Positions 54,188 through 63,116 of a stretch of 64,000 nucleotides of DNA are shown piece by piece. Every line of letters starts with the position of its first letter. Position 1 is the first letter of the stretch. A program made the translations under genes and the position numbers. This DNA comes from Vibrio toranzoniae. Lineage in GTDB: Bacteria > Pseudomonadota > Gammaproteobacteria > Enterobacterales > Vibrionaceae. The stretch spans positions 1,736,001-1,800,000 of the forward strand of contig NZ_AP025514.1 of the NCBI RefSeq assembly GCF_024347655.1, given 5' to 3'. Under the pieces are notes generated by a model. The model saw only the letters and a list, made by a program, of their open reading frames with translations. It did not search any database and had not been told where the DNA came from.

Positions 54188-54562
54188 AAGAAATCTCTTT
54201 ATCTGACGTTGAATTTAAAGCCTCCCCACATGATGAAAGGTGCTGTTAAAGTTATTTTTATCAGTAAATAGGTCATTACAGGTTAGATTAACCATTAACA
54301 GATAAATGTGATACCTGTTGTATATTTAGCAGTGAAGATATAAATATTTCGTATGTTCGATACCTAGTTTGTATGTGACGTACATACCCCTCGAATGGAG
54401 TGACCCGATCTCTTGAGGTATAAGAATGAGGGGGGAGGTTAGGAGGGGATTTTCAGTCGATTCTCACGTGTATCTACCACTTTGTTTTGCTCGCTCTACA
54501 GAACACAAAAGGCCTCGCAAACGCGAGGCCTTAGTTTTATCTAATCGAAGCTTTCGACCGCC
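54188..54562. other. Intergenic region upstream of the lipoprotein gene
   Basis: 375 AT-rich bases with a G-rich run (AGGGGGGAGG-like) near 54428 and the terminator at 54509-54532. No gene is seen. Confidence 0.4.
54509..54532 (-). terminator. Terminator after the alpha/beta hydrolase gene (GGCCTCGC type)
   Basis: AAGGCCTCGC pairs with GCGAGGCCTT over AAAC. On the minus strand it is followed by TTGTGTTC. Confidence 0.8.
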
Positions 54563-55435
54563 CTACTTCACTGACTGAACCGCTTTCAGCAACGTTGTGT
54601 TGAACTGCTGTGGTTGCTCTAGCATTGGGAAGTGGCCTGAGCCTTCAATGTAGTAAATGCTGTAATCCTTAATGTGTTTCTTGTTCGCTTCTGAATCCGT
54701 TGGCCATAGGCGAGCGTTAACCAATATTACTGGCACATTCACGTTCTCATACACGCGGTGTGCTTCGCCTGTCACGTATTGGCCTAGATAATGACGGAAT
54801 TGGTTTATCGCGATAGCTGGCGGTGCTGATGCCATGTCTTGCGTTACCCAGTAAAGTAAATCTGCGTCTACGTCTTTTGGTAGCGAGTCTTTCACGAACA
54901 TAGTAATGCCAGCTTGGAAGTCTGCTTCAAAGGATTTGGTCATTGCATCTAATTCGCTTTGTGAAACCGCTAGTGCGACGTTTTGCGATGTATCGACACC
55001 AATAATGCCCTTCACTCTTTTCGGCATCAGTTTAGCGGCTTCGGCAATCACACCACCTGCCATTGAATGGCCGACTAAGATAACGGATTCAAGTTGCTCT
55101 TTCTCGATTACTGCTTTGATGTCTTCGGCGAACGCGACCATGCTGTACTCTTCGCGGTTGAACGATGAGTTACCGTGCCCCGCTAAGTCCATGGTGATCA
55201 CTTGGTACTGCTTTGAAAACTCGCTCACTTGGTTTTGCCACAGCCTGCTGTCAAGGCTCCAGCCGTGAATGAAGATCAGCGCCGTATCCCCACTTCCACT
55301 TTTGCCATACGCAATTTGCTCACCATCGTGAGATATCGCGATACCATACTTAACCATTGAATCATGAGCCATGGCATTAAGACTACCAAGTGCCATGAAT
55401 GCCAAGAGTGTGATATTTATAATTAAACGTTTCAT
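54563..55435 (-). CDS. Exported alpha/beta hydrolase
   Basis: A 290-residue protein with a signal peptide (MKRLIINITLLAFMALGSLN, cleavage near AMAHD). Alpha/beta-hydrolase motifs are FIHGWSLDSRLW near residues 54-65 (oxyanion hole), the nucleophile elbow LVGHSMAGGV near 121-130, and the late catalytic His in EGSGHFPMLEQ near 264-274. It probably hydrolyses an ester or lactone in the periplasm; the substrate is unknown. Confidence 0.88.
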   Translation of the reverse strand: MKRLIINITLLAFMALGSLNAMAHDSMVKYGIAISHDGEQIAYGKSGSGDTALIFIHGWSLDSRLWQNQVSEFSKQYQVITMDLAGHGNSSFNREEYSMVAFAEDIKAVIEKEQLESVILVGHSMAGGVIAEAAKLMPKRVKGIIGVDTSQNVALAVSQSELDAMTKSFEADFQAGITMFVKDSLPKDVDADLLYWVTQDMASAPPAIAINQFRHYLGQYVTGEAHRVYENVNVPVILVNARLWPTDSEANKKHIKDYSIYYIEGSGHFPMLEQPQQFNTTLLKAVQSVK

Positions 55436-55704
55436 AGTGTCTCTCTACTTACTTTGGAGGGCGCACAGAACGTGCCACTCTCAATCAATATAGTCACTAT
55501 AAAGTATGAAGTTGTAGACGGGTCAAGTGTAGTTGAGATAGAGAACTCTTCTGTACACATTGCTTTTTTATTCTAATTCCCACCCAATGAAATTCTTGAA
55601 CTAAACTCTGTAACTAACCCTAAATGCATGCTTTGCATCATCTTTTTTCAATTCTCATTAATGTATAGTTACTTTATAAGCATGTAATTTAGTATGGGAA
55701 TATT

Positions 55705-57354
55705 GTGTACATAGAAAAATTAGCTATTAAGAACTTTAAGAAAATCGAATCAGGTACATACGAGTTTAATGAGAAAGTGAACATACTCGTTGGAGATAAC
55801 AATTCAGGAAAAACCACAATTCTGGAAGCTTTAGAGCTTGTTTCAAGTTCTAACTACAGAGGCAAGTCGATAAGTTCCTCGCTATCACCACAGTTGTTCA
55901 ATAATAAGTCGGTTAAAACATACCTTGATGGGAACTTATCCAAAGGCACGCTGCCTGAAATTCTAATCGAAGCATACTTATCTAACTGCCCTGAATACAG
56001 AGGTAAGAACAATTCACAAAACAAAGAATATGAGGGCTTATTTATAAAAATCTGCTTCGATGAAGATTTAACCAGCACATATGAAGAGTTTTGCAAAAAT
56101 GCTAAAGTCGACAGCATCCCAACAGAATTCTATAAAGTCGAATGGTTTAGTTTTGCTTGGGAGCCAATTAAATTTCTGAGCAGAAAAGTAAAAGGGCTAT
56201 TTATTGACCCCACGAGGCTTCATCCCACTTATGGTAAGTCCCAATATTTATCCAACATCATTAACTCATCCCTAACCAAAGAGCAGCAAGCTTTACTTCA
56301 TCTCAACTATCGACAATTGAAAAACTCCTTTGAGGAGCAGCAGCAAATTCAAGAGCTCAACAATGACCTAGACTCTGAAAACCAAGTCACAGAGCAAAAC
56401 CTCTCGATAATTGCTGACACTAACTCAGGTAACGTCGAAGCTGGACTCCAGCTAGCGGTAGACGAAGTATCGTTTAACCATATAGGTAAAGGGGAGCAAA
56501 ATAAGATACAAGTTAAGCTAGCTCTCTTAAACAAAGGCGGCAATGACAACTTTGTTACTATAGAGGAACCAGAGAACCACCTATCTCATACAAACCTAAG
56601 TAGGTTGGTAAAATTCATTTCAGACAATACCAATAACCAAATATTTATTACCACCCACAGCTCTTATGTTCTTAATAAGCTCAGCCTTAACCATTTATGC
56701 TTAATTTCTGATGACTATCTAAGGCTAAAGGAAATTGATTCTGGCACAGCCAAAACCCTACAAAGATTACCGGGATATGACACATTGAGAATTGTTCTCT
56801 CTCAAAAAGTTATTCTAGTTGAAGGGCCTTCTGATGAGTTGATTCTGAAAAAGATATATTTACAAGGGAACAAAAGGTTACCTGAAGAAGATGGCATTGA
56901 TATCATCGTTGTGAGAGGAATAGGATTCAAACACTACCTTCAAATAGCCAAACTCATCGGAACAAAGGTAAATGTGGTAAAAGATAATGATGGTTCCTAT
57001 CAAACCAACATTGTTGATTATGCCGAAAACTTCAAGTTCAAAAACATTGATTTCTTCTCTGAACCAAACGACGAACTAAGGTCGCTAGAGCCTTCATTAA
57101 TAGCTGCTAATGCAAAAGATGAAAAAACTTTAGATGGATTCGCTACAATAGCCTTATCCAAAATTGCTTACAACGAGTACAAAGAGATTAAAAGGCTGGA
57201 CGAGAAGATTAAATACTTCAAGGCTGTTTACGTAGGTGAAAAAGGAGACAAAAACTACGGTTCTAAAAAAGTAGATTCTGCTATACGAATATTCGATAAC
57301 CCAGACGTCATTAAGTATCCGAACTACCTATTGGAGGCATTGAAGTTTGACTAA
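55705..57354 (+). CDS. OLD-family ATPase/TOPRIM nuclease (GajA-like)
   Basis: A 549-residue protein with an N-terminal ABC-type ATPase: Walker A GDNNSGKTT at 30-38, signature-like GKGEQNKIQ near 254-262, Walker B FVTIEEPENHLS with Glu287/Glu288 and the H-loop FITTHSSYVL near 312-321. A C-terminal TOPRIM nuclease follows: VEGPSDE with Glu373 and KDNDG with Asp427 and Asp429. This is the OLD arrangement. Coupling to a UvrD-type helicase gene places it in the class 2 OLD/Gabija type, in which GajA (about 578 residues) cuts DNA when phage replication depletes nucleotides. The start is GTG at 55705. Confidence 0.88.
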   Translation: MYIEKLAIKNFKKIESGTYEFNEKVNILVGDNNSGKTTILEALELVSSSNYRGKSISSSLSPQLFNNKSVKTYLDGNLSKGTLPEILIEAYLSNCPEYRGKNNSQNKEYEGLFIKICFDEDLTSTYEEFCKNAKVDSIPTEFYKVEWFSFAWEPIKFLSRKVKGLFIDPTRLHPTYGKSQYLSNIINSSLTKEQQALLHLNYRQLKNSFEEQQQIQELNNDLDSENQVTEQNLSIIADTNSGNVEAGLQLAVDEVSFNHIGKGEQNKIQVKLALLNKGGNDNFVTIEEPENHLSHTNLSRLVKFISDNTNNQIFITTHSSYVLNKLSLNHLCLISDDYLRLKEIDSGTAKTLQRLPGYDTLRIVLSQKVILVEGPSDELILKKIYLQGNKRLPEEDGIDIIVVRGIGFKHYLQIAKLIGTKVNVVKDNDGSYQTNIVDYAENFKFKNIDFFSEPNDELRSLEPSLIAANAKDEKTLDGFATIALSKIAYNEYKEIKRLDEKIKYFKAVYVGEKGDKNYGSKKVDSAIRIFDNPDVIKYPNYLLEALKFD

Positions 57355-58471
57355 GAAACTCTTTATTGCGTGCGCGGGGGCAGGCAAGACAACTCGAATA
57401 GTCAAGGAATCAATAGAACTGACTAGTGAAGGTAAGAAGGTTTTGATTATTACTTACACACGTAGTAACCAAAATGAACTTTACAAGAAATTTGATGAAC
57501 TTGGCGGGCAGCGGAGGGACTTGTTCATAGTCAAGGGGTGGTACTCTTTCATATTAGAAGATGTGGTAAGACCATATCAGAGATGTATTTTCACCACTCG
57601 CATTGATGGCATCAACCTCAATAGCAGTACCCCCCACAAGAAAGGGCGTATGAATATCCCTGGCAGGAAAGAAAAGTTAGGAGAAAAATACAACGAAAAG
57701 CACTTCCTCACTAACCAAAATCGTGCCCATACAGAGTTTCTCTCAAAGTTAGGATGCAGGGTTATAAAAGAAGACAACATCGCCATTTCTGATCGAATTA
57801 ACTCGATATATAGCCGTGTTTATCTCGATGAAACTCAAGACTTTGCTGGCTGGGATTTTGACTTAATCAAACTAATTGCAAAATCTAAAGAGCTTGAGAT
57901 TCACGCCGTTGGAGATTTTAGACAAACTATATACCACACTTCCTCAAAGCCCAAAGCGCCTTCCAATAGCCAACAAAAACTTGATGCTTATAAGAAAATA
58001 GGATTTGTTCCTAGCGTCCTCAATGATTGTTGGCGCTCGACACAGGCAATATGTGAATTTGCAGATACGGTTCACGAGGGAGAGGGGTATTCCAAAACAG
58101 TATCTAAAGTAGAAGATCCCGTCATAGACGTACATTCCGGTATACATTTCGTTTCAAAAAACGATGTCTCGAAGTATGTTAAACAACACACCCCCCTAAT
58201 ACTTAGGCATTCTGCTAACTCTGGCAAAGAGTTAGATGTATATGAAAATTTGATGACCTTTGGTGACTCCAAGGGGCAAACTGTTGACCATGTTCTAATT
58301 CAACCAACAGACCGCTTTACAAAATTTCTAAAGGGACAGAAAGGCGCTTTTACCGATAAGCAGACTAGTCAAAATAAACTGTATGTTGCAGTTACTAGAG
58401 CCCGATACAGCGTCGCTTTCATAGTAAACGACAAGCATTTTGAAGATGTTCTCTGGCAACCACTTATCTGA
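57347..58471 (+). CDS. Short UvrD/Rep-type SF1 helicase (GajB-like)
   Basis: A 374-residue protein overlapping the OLD gene by eight bases; it uses TTG at 57347 after TTGGAGG. SF1A motifs in order are Walker A CAGAGKTT at 9-16, Ia ITYTRSNQNEL near 35-45, II YLDETQD with D161/E162, III GDFRQTIY, IV DCWRSTQAIC and VI LYVAVTRARYSV near 347-358. It is shorter than GajB (about 494) because the inserted 1B/2B subdomains appear reduced and Walker A begins almost at residue 8. With the OLD partner it forms a probable anti-phage system. Confidence 0.85.
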   Translation: MTKKLFIACAGAGKTTRIVKESIELTSEGKKVLIITYTRSNQNELYKKFDELGGQRRDLFIVKGWYSFILEDVVRPYQRCIFTTRIDGINLNSSTPHKKGRMNIPGRKEKLGEKYNEKHFLTNQNRAHTEFLSKLGCRVIKEDNIAISDRINSIYSRVYLDETQDFAGWDFDLIKLIAKSKELEIHAVGDFRQTIYHTSSKPKAPSNSQQKLDAYKKIGFVPSVLNDCWRSTQAICEFADTVHEGEGYSKTVSKVEDPVIDVHSGIHFVSKNDVSKYVKQHTPLILRHSANSGKELDVYENLMTFGDSKGQTVDHVLIQPTDRFTKFLKGQKGAFTDKQTSQNKLYVAVTRARYSVAFIVNDKHFEDVLWQPLI

Positions 58472-58556
58472 GGGTATCTATATACACTAACTCAAATAAT
58501 AGCGAAATATCTGCGATAACAACTGTCGGTATACCTTGGGGTTTTATCTCTCATCT

Positions 58557-58597
58557 AGGAAACCTGCTTGCGAACAGTAGGCTTCCTGCTTTTATGT
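58557..58597 (+). terminator. Terminator after the OLD/helicase pair
   Basis: AGGAA-A-CCTGC pairs with GTAGG-C-TTCCT around TTGCGAACA, followed by GCTTTTATGTTTC. Confidence 0.6.
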
Positions 58598-58722
58598 TTC
58601 AGACGCCCAGTTGATAGCTGATATGCACCATTAAGACTAGTACATATGACAAAGTAACTTTCCAATACCTAGAATAACTCATTTTTATCAATTTCGAGTT
58701 GATACCCTACTCCCTAGCAAAA

Positions 58723-58860
58723 AAAAGGCCTCGCAATGCGAGGCCTTTGATTTTCTATCTATCAGAAGAGATTTGTCGTGAAGTGCTGCGCCGAATTTCT
58801 CTGAGATTGAAGCTGCGATAGCACATACTGAACCAGCGATATCTGCACCTTCAAATGTAT
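58723..58860 (-). pseudogene. Decayed second copy of the pheT 3' end with its terminator
   Basis: Reading the minus strand, this copy encodes [20 protein letters not shown], then AALHDKSLL. It aligns with the true PheT end ([19 protein letters not shown], then AALRD and stop). The pheT stop TAA has become AAA, and there are about twelve base differences in all. The GGCCTCGCAATGCGAGGCC terminator is retained at 58728-58748. It is non-functional as a gene. Confidence 0.9.
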
Positions 58861-58905
58861 ACCCTAGTGCTCGATGAACAGTACCATCGAGATATCAAGC
58901 AATTA

Positions 58906-59637
58906 CTACACGTATGTTGATAATTCATTGATCAAGTTGAACCGTGGTATTTTCCCCCCACTGACGTGGGCTGCTAACTGAGCATTGTTTGCTTCCATAC
59001 ACTTGGCGTATTGAGGTTCGCGAAGCTTTTCAACATCAACAAAGGTTTTTGTCACAACACGACCGACAAACGTGCATTTCACATCACTAGTCGATGCTGT
59101 AAACCACATTCCCAACAACTTTCCATTACTAATATATGGCAGCGCAGTATCAATTGAATTCAGTCCGGGAGTCCGCCATTTCTCGTGAATATTGATAATT
59201 GTTTGAGGTTCCCCAGTCAAAACATACTTAGTTTGTTCATGGATTGCTTTTGCAACAGCTTCTCTTGGACTCTTGGTTTTCAATCTTTGAATCAGACGTT
59301 GAATTGAATGTCTTGAAAATCTCATATCACTATCATAGATCGAGTATTTTCCATTAACTCTTGCTAAATATGCACCAGCAAACATTTCCTTTCTTTGGTC
59401 ATACATTACAAACATAGCTAAACACTCTCTATCACCAATATAGAAGCCCGAAACATTTCCATTTTTAAAAACAGCTTTGGTTTTTTTCTGTAAGTTTTTC
59501 AAACCACCATGGCTAACGATATTAATACTACCTAAATTTTCAACACACTCTCGAGCCAACCTCTTCATTGCACCTCTAGCAAGAGACTCATCAATTGTAA
59601 GAGGATCAAGCTCTAACTTACCTATAACCTGTACCAT
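58906..59637 (-). CDS. Unknown protein in the pheT-end cassette (243 residues)
   Basis: The start at 59637 has a good AAGGAATC site. The protein is mixed alpha/beta, with no signal or membrane segment. Notable segments are FYIGDRECLAMFVMYDQRKE near 67-86, RFSRHSIQRLIQRLKTK near 106-122 (an amphipathic basic helix that could contact nucleic acid) and two single Cys residues near the end. I do not recognise the family. It lies 55 bases downstream of the companion gene on the same strand, so the two are probably one operon. Confidence 0.72.
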   Translation of the reverse strand: MVQVIGKLELDPLTIDESLARGAMKRLARECVENLGSINIVSHGGLKNLQKKTKAVFKNGNVSGFYIGDRECLAMFVMYDQRKEMFAGAYLARVNGKYSIYDSDMRFSRHSIQRLIQRLKTKSPREAVAKAIHEQTKYVLTGEPQTIINIHEKWRTPGLNSIDTALPYISNGKLLGMWFTASTSDVKCTFVGRVVTKTFVDVEKLREPQYAKCMEANNAQLAAHVSGGKIPRFNLINELSTYV

Positions 59638-59692
59638 TTTGATTCCTTTTCATACTCTAGAACACTAGCTAAGCTAAAGTGAATGATTCTGG

Positions 59693-60379
59693 CTAAGCCA
59701 AGTGCGACCAAACACTAGAACCTGGACTGATTCCGCTAGTCTTATTCTTAGGAAAGGCTCGACTGAGTGCTGTGGTAGCTGTTGTGTTATACACACTCAC
59801 AGAGCGAACCCAGTCTGATACATAAGTTTCAAAGTTTGCATGGATTAAACGGTGGTCGGATAAGCAATATCCCGTTGAGCGATAAAAATGTCCGAGAGCA
59901 ATAAGTAAGGCTCCCTTGATTTGAAAATCTTCCTTGTCATCTTTCAATGCATTCCAGCCTAGTTCTTTTATATACTCGGTATCCAAAGCCCAGTTTAAAA
60001 TTGACCATTTTGCATTTATATTGATGCCGTCATGATTAAGCCCAGAATCAAAAGCATCTAACAAAGTAGATAAAACAATAGGCTTTAAATCTTGGTTTGG
60101 GTGATATAGTTCAATAGTTGAACGGCTATGCTCAATTCCTGCAATGCCCGCATCACTTTCAATAAAGCTAATTAAAAATTGTCGGGCAAACTCTTTAGGG
60201 CTAACGGAAAGTTTGGATTGATTAGCATAGGAGTTTTGTAAAGCGTAATAGGAAGCAAAACCTGCTTTCTTCGAGGTCACTTCAAGAGCTTCAGAGTGAG
60301 ATATACCTAACTCTTTCTTGAGGTGCTTTGCAGATTTTTTAACGTTGGAAATGAATGAGGATGTTATAAGTTTTGACAT
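59693..60379 (-). CDS. Unknown protein with GRP/Glyoxalase_8-like N-terminal motif (228 residues)
   Basis: The start at 60379 follows GGAGAAATAAG. Residues 15-50 (KSAKHLKKELGISHSEALEV, then TSKKAGFASYYALQN) match a short helical motif that I recall from the glyoxalase-related domain at the N terminus of diverse accessory proteins. The rest is helical, with Trp-rich segments (WSILNWALDTEYIKELGWNA) and no known catalytic motif. It is the first gene of a two-gene minus-strand unit inserted next to pheT. The role is unknown; a defence or toxin function is only a possibility. Confidence 0.72.
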   Translation of the reverse strand: MSKLITSSFISNVKKSAKHLKKELGISHSEALEVTSKKAGFASYYALQNSYANQSKLSVSPKEFARQFLISFIESDAGIAGIEHSRSTIELYHPNQDLKPIVLSTLLDAFDSGLNHDGININAKWSILNWALDTEYIKELGWNALKDDKEDFQIKGALLIALGHFYRSTGYCLSDHRLIHANFETYVSDWVRSVSVYNTTATTALSRAFPKNKTSGISPGSSVWSHLA

Positions 60380-60642
60380 TGTCTTATTTCTCCATGCGAA
60401 AGCTGCGTCAATTCACCCCTAATTTCACTTTTCCGCAAATGGTAATAAGATCAAAGTTATATTGTTTACTTTTGCATGGTTCTCGAAAGAATTCGCCTAG
60501 TTGGGGTGGGCAAGCTTCCACAAAGCTTGAGCAAAAAATATCTCAGCCAGAATTCTGAGTCAACAAACTTTAATGTAATTTATCTAATGTACTTTAAACA
60601 AATTGTTATTTAGTGCGCTACGTCACTAGTTCTCAAAAAACA
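60380..60642. other. Upstream region of the cassette genes
   Basis: About 260 bases between the first cassette gene and the pheT terminator. It must contain the cassette promoter on the minus strand. A 61-codon plus-strand frame across it has no ribosome site or features. Short AT-rich stretches only. Confidence 0.4.
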
Positions 60643-60644
60643 AA

Positions 60645-60672
60645 AAGGCCTCGCAATGCGAGGCCTTTGGTT
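60645..60672 (-). terminator. pheT terminator (GGCCTCGC type)
   Basis: AAAGGCCTCGC pairs with GCGAGGCCTTT over AAT. On the minus strand it is followed by TTGTTTTTTGAG. It would end the pheST transcript, so pheT is not read into any downstream gene. Confidence 0.85.
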
Positions 60673-60692
60673 TTTCTATCTATCAGAATAGA

Positions 60693-63098
60693 TTAGTCGC
60701 GAAGTGCTGCGCCGAATTTCTCTGAGATTGAAGCTACGATAGCATCTACTGAACCAGCGATGTCTGCATCTTCAAGTGTGCGCTCTACAGACTGTAGGCT
60801 AAGTGCGATAGCTAGGCTCTTCTTACCTTCTTCAACGCCCTTACCTACGTATACGTCGAACAGTTTAGCGCCTGTTAGGAATTCGCCACCAGCTGCGATA
60901 CACGCTTCTACGATGTCGCCAGAAGCGACTGCTTCATCAACAACAACGGCGATATCACGACGGTTTGCAGGGAACTTAGATACGGCTACTGCTTCTGGAA
61001 GCACGCGAGTGTTGATAGCTGCCCATTCGATTTCGAATACGATAGTGCGGCCGTTAAGACCAAACTTACGCTCTAGTTCTGGGTGAACAGTACCAATGAT
61101 ACCCACTTCTTTGCCGTTAGCCATAATCACTGCTGACTGGCCTGGGTGAAGTGCTGGGTTGCGCTCTTTTGCTTCAGAAGAAAGGGCTTTGAAGCTGTAT
61201 GCGATTTCGTTTGCAGAAAGCTCAAGAACGGCTTCTAGGTCACCTTTAAGATCGAAGAAATCTACAGTGTTCGTTGCAATGTCCCAGTGCTCTTCGCCAC
61301 GAGTACCAGAGATAACGCCCGCAAGCATCATTTCTTGGCGCATGCCGTTTTCAGCCGTTGCTTCAGGGATGAAACGTAGGCCTGATTCGAATAGACGAAC
61401 GCGAGACTGTTGACGCTTCTGGTTGTGAACAACTGTGTTTAGTAGACCTTGGATTAGGCCAAGACGCATTGCTGACATGTCCGCAGAGATTGGGAATGGT
61501 AGGATTAGCGGCTCAACACCAGGTACAACAAGCTTTTGCTGTTCTGGTTCTACGAAGCTGTATGTGATTGCTTCGTGGTAGCCACGGTCTACAAGAAGGT
61601 CACGAACGCGCTTAAGCGGTTGGTCAGCTTCTTTGTGGTCATTCATTTTAAGTGCCGCTTTAGGCGCTTGGTTTGGAATGTTATCGTAACCGTAGATACG
61701 ACCTACTTCTTCAATTAGGTCTTGCTCGATTGCGATATCGAAACGCCAAGATGGAGACGTTGCCGTCCAACCAGCATCAGTGCTTTCAACGTCACAACCT
61801 AGGCGAGTAAGAATTTCCACTACGTCTGTAGATGGGATTTCGTGACCTAATAGGCTGTCTAGCTTAGCGCGACGTAGAGTAACTACGTTTGCTTTAGGAA
61901 GATCAGCTTCAGATTCGCTGCCATTTACTGGTGCAACTTCACCACCGCAGATTTCAACTAGAAGCTGTGTTGCGCGCTCCATAGCGGCTAGCTGTAGAGT
62001 TGAATCAACACCACGTTCGAAACGTAGAGAAGAATCTGTGTGAAGGCCGTAAGCACGCGCGCGACCACGGATGTGATCCGGTGCGAAGAATGCCGCTTCT
62101 AGAAGTACGTCTGTTGTTTCAGTAGTCACACCTGAATCTTGACCGCCAAAGATACCAGCGATTGCTAGTGCTTTGTTGTGGTCAGCGATAACAAGTGTGT
62201 TGCTGTTTAGTTCAGCTTCGTTGCCATCTAGAAGTGTTAGCTTTTCGCCCTGCTCTGCTAGACGAACCACGATACCGCCTTCGATCTTAGCGAGATCAAA
62301 TGCGTGCATTGGTTGGCCTTGCTCTAGCATCACGTAGTTTGTGATGTCTACAACTGGGTCGATTGAACGGATACCACAACGGCGCAGTTTTTCTTGCATC
62401 CAGATTGGCGATTCCGCTTTCACGTTTACGTTCTTAACCACACGGCCCAGGTAACGTGGACAAGCATCAGTTGCTTTGATTTCAACAGACACTGTGTCTT
62501 CAATGCTTGTTGCCACAGCTTCAACTGTTGGCTCTGTAACGTCTGCGCGGTTTAGTACGCCAACTTCACGAGCAAGGCCACGGATGCTGAAGCAGTCTGC
62601 GCGGTTTGCTGTTAGGTCTACGTCGATAGTTACGTCGTTAAGCTCAAGAAGCTCACGTACGTCCATACCTAGCGTTGTGCCTTCTGGCAGCTCAAGGATG
62701 CCGTCAGACTCTACGTCGATACCTAGCTCAGAGAAAGAACAAAGCATGCCGTGCGATGGAACGCCACGTAGTTTTGCTTTCTTGATTTTGAAGTCACCAG
62801 GAAGTACTGCGCCAACGGTTGCTACTGCGACAGTTAGGCCAAGACGACAGTTAGATGCACCACATACGATATCTAGCAGCTCTTCTGCGCCGATATCAAT
62901 TTTTGTAACTTGTAGTTTGTCTGCGTCTGGGTGCTGACCGCACTCAACCACTTTACCTACTTTAACGCCGGTGAATTCACCAGCAACAGGTTCTACATCG
63001 TCAACTTCCAAACCAGCCATAGTGATTTGGTGAGCTAGCTCTTCGCTGTTAATTGCAGGTTTAACCCACTCGCGTAGCCAAGATTCACTGAATTTCAT
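60693..63098 (-). CDS. pheT: Phenylalanine--tRNA ligase beta subunit
   Basis: A complete 801-residue beta subunit. The N-terminal EMAP/tRNA-binding-type domain has [20 protein letters not shown] near 31-50. B3/B4 editing-domain segments follow ([20 protein letters not shown] near 267-286), then the catalytic-like core ([20 protein letters not shown] near 460-479) and the C-terminal anticodon-binding fold ([16 protein letters not shown] near 707-722). It forms the alpha2-beta2 enzyme with PheS, charges tRNA-Phe and edits mischarged Tyr. It begins 18 bases after pheS and is followed by a terminator instead of ihfA. Confidence 0.97.
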   Translation of the reverse strand: MKFSESWLREWVKPAINSEELAHQITMAGLEVDDVEPVAGEFTGVKVGKVVECGQHPDADKLQVTKIDIGAEELLDIVCGASNCRLGLTVAVATVGAVLPGDFKIKKAKLRGVPSHGMLCSFSELGIDVESDGILELPEGTTLGMDVRELLELNDVTIDVDLTANRADCFSIRGLAREVGVLNRADVTEPTVEAVATSIEDTVSVEIKATDACPRYLGRVVKNVNVKAESPIWMQEKLRRCGIRSIDPVVDITNYVMLEQGQPMHAFDLAKIEGGIVVRLAEQGEKLTLLDGNEAELNSNTLVIADHNKALAIAGIFGGQDSGVTTETTDVLLEAAFFAPDHIRGRARAYGLHTDSSLRFERGVDSTLQLAAMERATQLLVEICGGEVAPVNGSESEADLPKANVVTLRRAKLDSLLGHEIPSTDVVEILTRLGCDVESTDAGWTATSPSWRFDIAIEQDLIEEVGRIYGYDNIPNQAPKAALKMNDHKEADQPLKRVRDLLVDRGYHEAITYSFVEPEQQKLVVPGVEPLILPFPISADMSAMRLGLIQGLLNTVVHNQKRQQSRVRLFESGLRFIPEATAENGMRQEMMLAGVISGTRGEEHWDIATNTVDFFDLKGDLEAVLELSANEIAYSFKALSSEAKERNPALHPGQSAVIMANGKEVGIIGTVHPELERKFGLNGRTIVFEIEWAAINTRVLPEAVAVSKFPANRRDIAVVVDEAVASGDIVEACIAAGGEFLTGAKLFDVYVGKGVEEGKKSLAIALSLQSVERTLEDADIAGSVDAIVASISEKFGAALRD

Positions 63099-63116
63099 AG
63101 TTTTGACTGCCCCGGA

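Larger units (their letters stand above)
58723..60780. mobile_element. Two-gene cassette bounded by imperfect direct repeats of the pheT 3' end
   Basis: About 138 bases at 58723-58860 match the last codons, stop region and terminator of pheT at 60643-60780 at roughly nine bases in ten, in the same orientation. Between them lie two minus-strand genes of unknown function. The arrangement is what insertion at the 3' end of a conserved gene leaves behind: an intact pheT at one side and a displaced remnant at the other. No integrase, transposase or resolvase is present, so any mobility is in trans or lost, or the swap was by homologous recombination. Confidence 0.55.

Noticed and set aside
60373..60558. 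Plus-strand ORF of 61 codons beside the cassette
   Set aside because: It overlaps the start of the minus-strand cassette gene and has no ribosome site or recognisable content.
62476..62937. Plus-strand ORF of 153 codons inside pheT
   Set aside because: It is a Ser/Thr-rich antisense shadow of a well-conserved synthetase gene.
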